NCBI GenBank assembly: GCA_903842845.1
Contig: CAIMNN010000502.1
Coordinates: forward strand, 1 to 13,524
Origin: an uncultured Acidobacteriaceae bacterium
Lineage (GTDB): Bacteria > Acidobacteriota > Terriglobia > Terriglobales > Acidobacteriaceae
DNA length: 13,524 bases
Direction of reading: 5' to 3'
Translations under genes and position numbers: made by a program
The notes under the pieces: model-generated
The model's input: the letters and a program-made list of their open reading frames with translations, nothing else
What the model was told of the DNA's origin: nothing
The model's database searches: none
Shown here: positions 7,170 through 13,524 of the stretch, piece by piece
Numbering within the stretch: the first letter of the stretch is position 1
Layout of the letters: each line of letters starts with the position of its first letter

Positions 7170-7200
7170 ATTCTAACAGCATCGCTCTCGCCCCTGCCAA
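7170..7200 (-). promoter_or_regulatory. Candidate promoter of hbd
   Basis: On the minus strand an extended -10, TG (7178-7177), one base, then TAGAAT (7175-7170), lies about 28 bases before the ATG. TTGGCA (7200-7195) is a candidate -35 but the spacing is 19, so the TG extension probably matters. The leader would be about 20 nt, containing the GAGG ribosome binding site. Confidence 0.5.
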
Positions 7201-7274
7201 ACGGCCAGTGCTCCGGCAGATTGGGTAGCAAATAGGCATATTTGACAATTCGTTAGTTTGGATTAAAAACTAAA

Positions 7275-7345
7275 AAGTTACTAAAATAACTAATGCCAGC
7301 TCACAAGTAACTGGTATATACTCATTCGAGTTACTTAAGTGTAAC
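7275..7345. promoter_or_regulatory. Cluster of GTTAC/GTAAC half-sites, probable operator of the HD-GYP gene
   Basis: Four half-sites lie in 71 bases: GTTAC 7277-7281, GTAAC 7307-7311, GTTAC 7330-7334 and GTAAC 7341-7345. The second and third extend to perfect 8-bp arms, AAGTAACT (7305-7312) and AGTTACTT (7329-7336), separated by 16 bases and enclosing the -10 box. The third and fourth surround the palindrome ACTTAAGT (7333-7340). Upstream, TTAGTTT (7253-7259) and AAACTAA (7267-7273) form another 7-bp inverted repeat. Binding here would block RNA polymerase. The regulator is unknown. Confidence 0.45.
7312..7322 (+). promoter_or_regulatory. Extended -10 promoter element of the HD-GYP gene
   Basis: TGGTATATA (7312-7320) is an extended -10, overlapping an alternative TATACT (7317-7322). 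Transcription would start near 7328, giving a leader of about 33 nt that contains GAGG (7352-7355) at a good distance from ATG 7361. No clear -35 stands at the right place. A second, weaker possibility upstream is TTGACA (7242-7247) with TAAAAA (7264-7269). Confidence 0.5.
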
Positions 7346-7360
7346 GCTGTCGAGGCCGTT

Positions 7361-8992
7361 ATGACCAGCCCGCAAACGCTGAACCCTCTGAGCTCAAACT
7401 CCAATGGACTGATAAGGCCACAGCTTATTACGATGCCTGCCGAAGTTCAAGGGAGTGTGCTCTCGCAAGCCCTGATTTTCAACTGGGAGTGCTCACGTGA
7501 TGCTTTATTTATTGCGGATTGTTTTACCGGAACGTTGGTCGATGTAAATCCACAAGCCGAACGCCTGACCGGATACTCGCGCGATGAACTCGTAGGTAAA
7601 CACCAAAGCATGCTTCACCCTCACGAAGAGTTCAACGCGATAAGAGAAGATTTCAAAAAAAGTGTAGACGGCACACAAAGGATCTTCGAGGGGCACCACC
7701 TGCGCCGCAATGACCGGACTGTCATTCCGGTATCCATCGAAGCAACACCAGCCTTTGACGTCAATGGCCGCATGTATATTTTGGGCAACTTCCATGACGT
7801 CAGCCCCTTCGTTGAGCAGCAACACCGCCTTGAGCTGAAGCGCTGGGCGCTGGATGCATATGCAAAAGCCACCCATGCCCTTGCACAGGCCACGTCCTCT
7901 TCAAGCCTCATACAGGAAACCTGCGCGGCCATCACATCGAACTCTCCTTTTGCTTTGGCCTGGGTGGGATTCGCGCAAAATGAAGCGCCTTACAAGGTCA
8001 ACATCGGCGGTGCTGCCGGGCAGGCCATCGGCTATATCAAAGGCCTCGATATTCACTGGGATGAAAATGACCCCAGAGGCATGGGACCGACCGGAAGGGC
8101 TCTGCGAACCAGGACCGTACATGCGGTGGACGACATCGTAAGCGACCCTCTTTATGAACCCTGGCGCAAAAAAGCCTTTCCATATAACTTGAATTCGTCC
8201 ATCACTATTCCGTTTCAACTGCACAACGATCAGTGGGCGGTTCTGTCGGTCTACTCTACACGGTGGTACATCTTCAGCCCGCTCGTCATAGAAGCTTTCA
8301 CGCACCTGGCCGAGAGCATCGCGGTCGGCCTGCACTCATTGGAGCAGGCTGAGAGGCTGGAGTCAGTGCATAAGCAGAATGAAATGGCACAGGAAGAGTT
8401 GGGCAGGACTTTTGAATCTGTCGGAAAGGCAATTGTCAAAGCGCTCGCCTTGCATGACCCCTATACTGCCGGGCACCAGGACCGCGTTGCTGAATTGTCA
8501 CGTGCCATCGCAGACGAGATGGGTCTTGAGCACGAACTTGTGCAGGCCATCAGCATGGCGGCCTATCTGCACGACATCGGCAAGATATCCACGCCGACGG
8601 AGATACTGAACAAGCCGGCCAAGCTTACCGACGACGAGATGAGTATCGTGCGCGAGCATTGCAAGGACGGTTTCGAAATTCTCAAGAGTGTCCCCTTTCA
8701 CTGGCCCATTGCCGAGATGGTTTACCAGCACCACGAGCGCCTGGATGGTTCAGGATACCCGCGCGGCCTCCATGGCGAACAGATCCACATCGGTGCTCGC
8801 ATCATCGCTGTTGCTGACACGGTGGAGAGCATGGCATCGCCGCGTTCCTATCGTCCAAGCATGGGGCTCGAAAGCGCCTTCAAACAAATTGAGTCGCAGT
8901 CGGGCAAAACTCTCGATGAAAGCATCGTCAAGACATGCCTCTTCCTCTTCCGCGAAAAAGGCTACGCCCTGCCGCCCGCCCACGCTATTTGA
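7361..8992 (+). CDS. PAS-GAF-HD-GYP cyclic-di-GMP phosphodiesterase
   Basis: 543 residues, predicted cytoplasmic sensor-phosphodiesterase that hydrolyses c-di-GMP. There is no receiver domain, signal peptide or membrane segment. A PAS domain spans about 40-155 (LFIADCFTGTLVDVNPQAERLTGYSRDELVG, closing with GNFHDVS). A GAF-like domain follows at about 175-340, joined to the output by a helical linker. The HD-GYP domain (about 355-530) has TAGHQDRV (near 368), the HD pair His404-Asp405 in AYLHDIGKI, and a complete HHExxDGSGYP from His457 to Pro467, so catalysis is likely intact. The later conserved segment reads AVADTVESMASPRSYRP, where a shorter D-A-L-x-x-x-R-P-Y is usual; this agrees with the family but is variant. 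GAGG precedes ATG 7361. Promoter repeats suggest tight transcriptional control. The ligands of PAS and GAF are unknown. Confidence 0.93.
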   Translation: MTSPQTLNPLSSNSNGLIRPQLITMPAEVQGSVLSQALIFNWECSRDALFIADCFTGTLVDVNPQAERLTGYSRDELVGKHQSMLHPHEEFNAIREDFKKSVDGTQRIFEGHHLRRNDRTVIPVSIEATPAFDVNGRMYILGNFHDVSPFVEQQHRLELKRWALDAYAKATHALAQATSSSSLIQETCAAITSNSPFALAWVGFAQNEAPYKVNIGGAAGQAIGYIKGLDIHWDENDPRGMGPTGRALRTRTVHAVDDIVSDPLYEPWRKKAFPYNLNSSITIPFQLHNDQWAVLSVYSTRWYIFSPLVIEAFTHLAESIAVGLHSLEQAERLESVHKQNEMAQEELGRTFESVGKAIVKALALHDPYTAGHQDRVAELSRAIADEMGLEHELVQAISMAAYLHDIGKISTPTEILNKPAKLTDDEMSIVREHCKDGFEILKSVPFHWPIAEMVYQHHERLDGSGYPRGLHGEQIHIGARIIAVADTVESMASPRSYRPSMGLESAFKQIESQSGKTLDESIVKTCLFLFREKGYALPPAHAI

Positions 8993-9037
8993 AATTCTCC
9001 ATTGGCGGCATAACCGCTTGCGTCTCCTTAACAGGAA

Positions 9038-9079
9038 CTGCACTGGTTATTCATCCTGCCAACAGTGCAGGGCACTGTT
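9038..9079. repeat. Overlapping inverted repeats forming two alternative hairpins
   Basis: CTGCACTG (9038-9045) pairs perfectly with CAGTGCAG (9063-9070), with a 17-nt loop. AACAGTGC (9061-9068) pairs perfectly with GCACTGTT (9072-9079), with a 3-nt AGG loop. Both hairpins use CAGTGC at 9063-9068, so only one can form at a time. It lies 45 bases after the HD-GYP stop and about 77 before the SRPBCC start. No T-run follows, so it is not a standard terminator. It may be a processing or attenuation element, or a protein-binding site. Confidence 0.5.
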
Positions 9080-9155
9080 ACTGCTTCTGTATCCGTTCAC
9101 CTCTGATTCCTCCGATAATAGAAGTAGTTCTATCTGTTCAGGAGCAGCATCCATT

Positions 9156-9611
9156 ATGGTTCACCGTTTGGAACGCACCACCTTCATCCCCCGTCCGCGT
9201 CAAGAAGTCTTTCAATTTTTCGCCGATGCTCGCAACCTCGAGCGCATCACGCCGCCGTTTCTCTACTTCCGCATTCTCACGCCCGACCCTATCGTTATCA
9301 AGGCCGGCGCGCGTATCGATTACAAGATCGGCCTCTACGGCATCCCCATGAAGTGGAAGACCCTCATCGAAGAGTTCGTCGAGGACACCTACTTTATTGA
9401 CACTCAGCTCTCCGGCCCCTACAAGCTATGGCGTCACCGCCACGATTTCCGCGACGTTGAAGGCGGCACCGAAATGCGCGACACCGTCGATTACACTTTG
9501 CCCTTTGGACCGCTCGGCCGACTCGTGCGCTTCCTTTTTGTCCGCGCACAGCTCAACGCAATCTTCGCGTATCGCACCAAGGTCATCGCGGAGAACTTCA
9601 ACAAACTTTGA
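9156..9611 (+). CDS. SRPBCC (START/Bet v 1-like) family protein
   Basis: 151 residues, small cytoplasmic protein of the SRPBCC fold, which forms a hydrophobic ligand pocket; no substrate is known. It opens VHRLERTTFIPRPRQEVFQFF followed by ADARNLERITPPFL, the characteristic first strand and helix pair of bacterial members, then DYKIGLYGIPMKWKTLIEEF, GPYKLWRHRHDF and GGTEMRDTVDYTLPFGPLG strands, and ends with a long C-terminal helix. ATG 9156 is chosen because family similarity begins there; AGGAG lies about 11 bases upstream, slightly far. The frame is open further upstream but runs into the HD-GYP gene and shows no homology-like sequence. It may be co-transcribed with the HD-GYP gene and mtgA, though the 163-base gap holds a structured element. 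Confidence 0.88.
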   Translation: MVHRLERTTFIPRPRQEVFQFFADARNLERITPPFLYFRILTPDPIVIKAGARIDYKIGLYGIPMKWKTLIEEFVEDTYFIDTQLSGPYKLWRHRHDFRDVEGGTEMRDTVDYTLPFGPLGRLVRFLFVRAQLNAIFAYRTKVIAENFNKL

Positions 9612-9642
9612 ACCCAACCCCGCCGCCCGTTATTCTGTAACA

Positions 9643-10347
9643 GTGAGTGAGAACACAACAGCTTCCCCTAAATTCATAAAATTCACCTGGCGTCGCTTCC
9701 TGCTCTGGACGGGGTATGCACTCGTCGGGCTTTGGCTCTTTTTTGCGTTGTTGCTTGTCGCGCTGCGCTTCATTGACCCGCCGACGACCGCCGTGCACGC
9801 TGAGCGCCGCATCGCAGCCTGGACCCACGGCAAGCCGTACACCGAGCGTTACAATTTCATTCCGCTCCGCGATATCTCGCCCAATCTGCAACACGCCGTC
9901 GTCGCCGCCGAAGACGGCCGCTTCTATCAGCACCACGGCTTTGATTGGCAGGCCATCCAACTCGCTGCCGAAGAGGACATGGAGGGCGGCAAGCGTTTCC
10001 GTGGCGGCTCTACCATCACTCAACAGCTCGTAAAAAATCTATTCTTCGGCACCAGTCGCTCATATGTGCGCAAAGCCGCTGAGACCACGCTCGTCCCAGT
10101 CGCCGAACTCGTTCTCGGCAAAGAGCGCATTCTCGAGTTGTATCTAAATATTGTTGAGTGGGGTCCCGGTGTTTACGGCGCCGACGCCGCATGCCGCTAC
10201 CACTTCAAGGCATCGGCCCGCACCATCGGCCGCGAACAGGCCGCTGAGCTTGCAGCCGTCTTGCCATCGCCGCTCAAACGCCGGCCCGAGCGCATGGTCC
10301 ATTACCGCGGCATCATACTCGACCACATGGCCCAGATGGGTTGGTGA
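9643..10347 (+). CDS. mtgA: Monofunctional peptidoglycan glycosyltransferase (GT51)
   Basis: 234 residues from GTG 9643. Polymerises lipid II into glycan strands at the outer face of the inner membrane, without a transpeptidase domain. A short cytoplasmic tail is followed by one membrane anchor (about 19-43, FLLWTGYALVGLWLFFALLL). The GT51 domain carries AAEDGRFYQHHGFDW with catalytic Glu90, GGSTITQQLVKNLF (121-134), RKAAETTL with the second Glu147, and ELYLNIVEWGPGVYGAD (165-181). The Glu-Glu spacing agrees with characterised enzymes. The frame is open far upstream, inside the SRPBCC gene, but GTG 9643 is the only usable start between that gene's stop and the anchor. No clear Shine-Dalgarno precedes it, so translation may be weak or depend on the upstream gene 31 bases away. 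It ends 24 bases from the convergent peptidase gene. Confidence 0.93.
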   Translation: MSENTTASPKFIKFTWRRFLLWTGYALVGLWLFFALLLVALRFIDPPTTAVHAERRIAAWTHGKPYTERYNFIPLRDISPNLQHAVVAAEDGRFYQHHGFDWQAIQLAAEEDMEGGKRFRGGSTITQQLVKNLFFGTSRSYVRKAAETTLVPVAELVLGKERILELYLNIVEWGPGVYGADAACRYHFKASARTIGREQAAELAAVLPSPLKRRPERMVHYRGIILDHMAQMGW

Positions 10348-10371
10348 CGATTTGTGACGGGCTGGTGACCT

Positions 10372-11709
10372 TCAGCCCTTCAACACCTCGTCGATAGTTT
10401 GAATGTCGACCAGCCCGTTGCATCCGAAAAGCCCCGGCAATATTTTTTCCGGAGCATGTTTGCGACGCAACTCGGCCACCCGGTCCGTTCCCGCGCGATA
10501 CGCCGGCAGATACATGCGTCCCAACAGCGGATGCCGCCCCCACGCACCGGAAAGTTTGTCCGCGCGCTCCTCTGTCACCAGAAAATCTGCGCGCAAACAA
10601 CGCGCAACATCAGCCTGCGCCTGTCTCTCACCCCACGTCAAATACGACGACTGGTTCTTCGCATCATCCTGAAGAAGCGCCAGCAGCACGCCGACCTGCA
10701 AGTCCTCATCCGGCAGTTGCTCCACTTCCGTCACGCCATACGCCATCAGAATCGCATTGTTCGCAATGCCCTCAAACAGCGTTGCAGCGCGTGTGTTCAT
10801 CGTCAGCACCGAGGCCTCAAAGCCTGCCAGCCCGCGCACATACAAATTTTGCAGATACGCGAAGGTCGTCACATGACCCGGCACAACTTCATGACTCACG
10901 AGTTGCTCAAACTCCGGATAGGTTATCTTCAGCGATGCGTTAATCTCGTAGCTTGCTTCGTACTGCGGCGAGCCATCAGCGTTGCGCGCGCGGCCAATGT
11001 AATTCATTGAGCCCGAGAACCACGCATCCTTGATGGGCATAAAGTTTATATTTGCTCGCGGCACCTTCGCCAACTCCGCAGGCAAATAGGGCACAAGATT
11101 TCTCGCGCTCAAATTATCAAAGTGCGCAATAACCGCCTGGCCCAGTGACTTCACGCTCGCCATCGGAATCACGCGCTCCGCGCGCCACGCATCAACAGCC
11201 GATAAAAGGGAATCGCCCGTCGAGTTGTAACCCGCCTTGCTCAGTAGCTCACGCACGCGCTCGCGCTTCGCTATTGGTTGTGAAGGCTCCGGCGCGCGAG
11301 CTGTCGATGCAAGCACAGCTTTCTCATACGCAAACTCCGGCCCTTCGCCGATTACTTCCATCGCCAAGGCCCACATCGCATCCAGGCACGTCGCCAACCC
11401 CGCAAAATAGCTGCCGCGCGTCCCGCTGATGTTCTTCGCCGCATCAGCTACACCGGCAATCGCATCGCGCACTTTTATCGCGGCAATGTACTCCTTCGCA
11501 GCCGCGCGATTGTCATCCTTCGCCGCAACACCGCCCAGCTTGCGCAGCCGCTCCGCCGTCGCGTGCGTGTATGCCGCAGGCAGCGGCTCATCCGAAAACC
11601 ACGAGTCAGCAATGAACCGCCCAACGCCCGAGGGGCACATCACATCGCCGCCCCACAACGTATCGATACCAATCACCGCATCCGCAACATAAACTCCAAG
11701 TGCATCCAT
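10372..11709 (-). CDS. DUF885-like putative zinc metallopeptidase
   Basis: 445 residues, predicted soluble cytoplasmic peptidase. I do not recognise a characterised orthologue. The key feature is SHEVVPGHVTTF, an HExxPGH motif (His273, Glu274, His279 from the chosen start), followed 34 residues on by LFEGIANNA with Glu313. This matches the HExxPGH plus E-G-x-A layout of DUF885 proteins, where two His and a Glu would bind zinc and the motif Glu act as base. DUF885 proteins are usually over 500 residues and often exported; this one is shorter and has no signal peptide. ATG 11709 shares one base with the stop codon of the OPT gene (TGATG), with AAGG seven bases upstream; a GTG at 11712 is an alternative. 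Coupling to a peptide transporter suggests it degrades imported peptides. The function is inferred. Confidence 0.75.
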   Translation of the reverse strand: MDALGVYVADAVIGIDTLWGGDVMCPSGVGRFIADSWFSDEPLPAAYTHATAERLRKLGGVAAKDDNRAAAKEYIAAIKVRDAIAGVADAAKNISGTRGSYFAGLATCLDAMWALAMEVIGEGPEFAYEKAVLASTARAPEPSQPIAKRERVRELLSKAGYNSTGDSLLSAVDAWRAERVIPMASVKSLGQAVIAHFDNLSARNLVPYLPAELAKVPRANINFMPIKDAWFSGSMNYIGRARNADGSPQYEASYEINASLKITYPEFEQLVSHEVVPGHVTTFAYLQNLYVRGLAGFEASVLTMNTRAATLFEGIANNAILMAYGVTEVEQLPDEDLQVGVLLALLQDDAKNQSSYLTWGERQAQADVARCLRADFLVTEERADKLSGAWGRHPLLGRMYLPAYRAGTDRVAELRRKHAPEKILPGLFGCNGLVDIQTIDEVLKG

Positions 11710-13524
11710 CACGCCACCTTATCCTTTTTCACCGAGCTGAACCACAGATACAAGCAAAGCCCCACAAACATCAACGCTGATACCGTTTGCGAGATTGGCG
11801 CATTGTCATAGAACGGTGTATGGATAAGCTCCTCTTTGAACCACGAGAAGAGCCGCAACCCAGCGCCGAAAACTCCGCCCAGCGCGCCGCCTGCCATCAA
11901 GCCCGAAGCGATAATCACGCCACGCTCCGTAATTCGCTTACCCGCAGCGCCGCCCACCTTCTCCTCGCGCTTTTTGAGGAAGTGCGAAAGGAAGCCGCCC
12001 ACCAACGCCGGCGAGTTCAACTCCAGCGGCAGATACATTCCCAGCGCAAACACAAGCGACGGCTGCCCCAGCATCTCAAGCACCAGCGTTATCATCGCGC
12101 CCACACCAAACAGCATGTACGCGATCGGCTGATGGTTCATGAAGCCTTCCACCAGCGTCTTCATGATGGCGGCCTGTGGTGCAACCAGCACCTTTGAGCC
12201 GACGCCATCGCCAAATGTATACGACTGCGCCAGCATCACAATCGTCAGTCCCACCGCAATCGACGACGCGATGACGCCGAGTATTTTCATCTTCTCCTGC
12301 GCTGACGGCGTCGAACCCAGCCAGTATCCAGCCTTCAGGTCGGTGACCGTTTGCCCGGAGATCGACAGCGCCGTGCAAACCATTCCCGCTATCGCCATCA
12401 CAAAAAACATTCCCGTTGTTCCGGACAACCCAAACTGAAGCAGCACAGCCGACGAAATGATGATGGTCAGCATCGTCATACCCGAGACCGGATTGCGCGC
12501 TGTTGTCGCTATCGCATTTGCCGCTACTGAAGTGAAGAAGAACGAGAAGAGCAGCGTCAGCACTAGCCCCACGCCTACAATCGTCCACGAAACATGCAGA
12601 TTGCCGAAGAAAATTGCAATCGCAATCGCACCCAGCACAACTCCCAGCAACAAGGCCATCATCGGCACATCGCGGTCCGTGCGCACATCACTTCTCACTT
12701 CACCATGACGAAAGCTCTTGAGCGCAATTCCAAACGACGCCCCCACAACACGCAGCGACTTGATGATGCCGATGATCCCTGCCGTTGCAATCGCGCCCAC
12801 ACCCACAAAGCGCACATAGTTGCGATAAATCTCCCCCGCGCTCATGTGTGAGATTGGAATCACAGCCGGATAGATGGCCGTATCAATATGACTGCCGATG
12901 AACCAGATCAGCGGTACCAAAACAAAATTCGAGAGCACGCCGCCCGCGCACAGTATCAGCGAACTGCGCAGCCCCATCACGTAACCCAGACCCAGAATGA
13001 AACCAATCGCATCAAATCTGAATACAACTTTGGCCTTGTCAGCAAGCGAGTGAAAGACCTGGATGAACTGCAAGTCAACAAACTCTTTCCACACCTGAAA
13101 GGTGGTCACAAAAAAGTCATAGATTCCGCCGATGGCAACTGCCTGCAACAGCAGCATTGCCTGCGAGCCGCCCTTCTCGCCGGTCACCAGCACTTCAGTG
13201 ATTGCAGTCGCTTCCGGGTACGGCAGCTTTCCATGCATCTCCGCAACAAAATATTTGCGCAGCGGGATCAGAAACAAAACACCGAGCACACCGCCAGCAA
13301 GACAAATAAATATAGTCTGCACCGGATGCGGATCTAGCTTCAAAATGTACAAAGCAGGCAGCGTGAAGATTGCGCCTGCAACCACTCCGCCAGCCGCGCC
13401 ACCGATGCCCGTAATGATCACATTTTCCAGCGGGCTCGAACGCCGCTTGAATACGCGCGCCAATCCGATCGCCAATATCGATATCGGTATCGCCGCCTCC
13501 ATCACCTGGCCCACCTTCAACCCC
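11709..13524 (-). CDS. OPT-family oligopeptide transporter, N-terminus cut off by window edge
   Basis: At least 605 residues of a polytopic inner-membrane protein with about 15 hydrophobic segments, of the oligopeptide transporter (OPT) family, bacterial branch; these are thought to be proton-coupled importers of small peptides or their derivatives. The visible N-terminus reads GLKVGQVMEAAIPISILAIG, which in the family is the end of the first helix region, so roughly 30-60 residues lie beyond base 13524; the TTG codon near 13520 is not the real start. Conserved segments include HGKLPYPEATAITEVLVTGE, AGGVLSNFVLVPLIWFIG, ARNPVSGMTMLTIIISS and GVIIASGLMAGGALGG. The protein ends in a charged tail, SSVKKDKVA. 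Its stop overlaps the start of the DUF885-like peptidase gene, implying one operon. The exact substrate cannot be told from sequence; metal-chelate uptake (YSL-like) is an alternative. Confidence 0.93.
   Translation of the reverse strand, partial: GLKVGQVMEAAIPISILAIGLARVFKRRSSPLENVIITGIGGAAGGVVAGAIFTLPALYILKLDPHPVQTIFICLAGGVLGVLFLIPLRKYFVAEMHGKLPYPEATAITEVLVTGEKGGSQAMLLLQAVAIGGIYDFFVTTFQVWKEFVDLQFIQVFHSLADKAKVVFRFDAIGFILGLGYVMGLRSSLILCAGGVLSNFVLVPLIWFIGSHIDTAIYPAVIPISHMSAGEIYRNYVRFVGVGAIATAGIIGIIKSLRVVGASFGIALKSFRHGEVRSDVRTDRDVPMMALLLGVVLGAIAIAIFFGNLHVSWTIVGVGLVLTLLFSFFFTSVAANAIATTARNPVSGMTMLTIIISSAVLLQFGLSGTTGMFFVMAIAGMVCTALSISGQTVTDLKAGYWLGSTPSAQEKMKILGVIASSIAVGLTIVMLAQSYTFGDGVGSKVLVAPQAAIMKTLVEGFMNHQPIAYMLFGVGAMITLVLEMLGQPSLVFALGMYLPLELNSPALVGGFLSHFLKKREEKVGGAAGKRITERGVIIASGLMAGGALGGVFGAGLRLFSWFKEELIHTPFYDNAPISQTVSALMFVGLCLYLWFSSVKKDKVA

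Noticed and set aside
8688..9155. Upstream extension of the SRPBCC frame
   Set aside because: Most of it overlaps the HD-GYP catalytic domain in another frame, is Ser/Arg-rich, and SRPBCC similarity begins only at ATG 9156.
9397..9642. Upstream extension of the mtgA frame into the SRPBCC gene
   Set aside because: The extension overlaps a good gene in another frame and resembles nothing in GT51 proteins; the GTG at 9643 gives a normal length and membrane anchor.
10348..10371. Terminator between the convergent mtgA and peptidase genes
   Set aside because: The 24-base gap has repeated GTGAC elements but no stem with a T-run on either strand.
12076..12588. 170-codon minus-strand frame within the OPT gene
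   Set aside because: It is a shifted frame of the transporter, rich in Asp, Gly and Cys where the true frame gives conserved membrane helices.

Overview
The window reads as an ordinary stretch of bacterial chromosome, GC-rich overall, most plausibly from an acidobacterium (Terriglobia/Acidobacteriaceae type). That assignment is inferred from gene content: a large exported Kelch/chitobiase-C/MBG protein, a secreted S1/P1-like nuclease, an OPT transporter next to a DUF885-like peptidase, and an HD-GYP sensor. No marker gene proves it. I see no tRNA, rRNA, CRISPR array, insertion sequence, integrase or phage gene. Both window ends cut through genes: glmM lacks its C-terminus and the OPT transporter lacks its N-terminus.

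Layout. (1) 1-2340, minus strand: xseA (exonuclease VII large subunit) followed by glmM (phosphoglucosamine mutase), joined by a 4-base ATGA overlap. (2) 2341-2807: AT-rich intergenic region ending in a strong sigma70-type promoter. (3) 2808-5261, plus: an 817-residue exported protein with a six-bladed Kelch propeller, a chitobiase-C-like module, an Ig-like linker and two MBG modules, closed by a textbook terminator at 5280-5313. (4) 5373-6275, plus: exported S1/P1-nuclease/phospholipase C superfamily enzyme, possibly translated from a leaderless mRNA. (5) 6285-7142, minus: 3-hydroxybutyryl-CoA dehydrogenase, convergent with the nuclease with only 9 bases between stop codons. (6) 7143-7360: divergent promoter region rich in GTTAC/GTAAC half-sites. 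(7) 7361-8992, plus: PAS-GAF-HD-GYP c-di-GMP phosphodiesterase, then a small SRPBCC protein and the peptidoglycan glycosyltransferase mtgA. (8) 10372-13524, minus: OPT-family peptide transporter and a DUF885-like metallopeptidase, translationally coupled.

How the genes may work together. The clearest functional unit is the OPT transporter plus the cytoplasmic peptidase, which looks like a peptide uptake-and-degradation pair. glmM and mtgA both serve cell-wall synthesis but sit in separate transcription units. The most interesting regulatory hint is that two promoters, those of the Kelch/MBG exported protein and of the HD-GYP phosphodiesterase, have GTTAC/GTAAC inverted arms flanking the -10 box. 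This could be a shared operator linking c-di-GMP turnover to a surface protein, but the motif is short and the link is a hypothesis. I found no convincing undescribed multi-gene system here.
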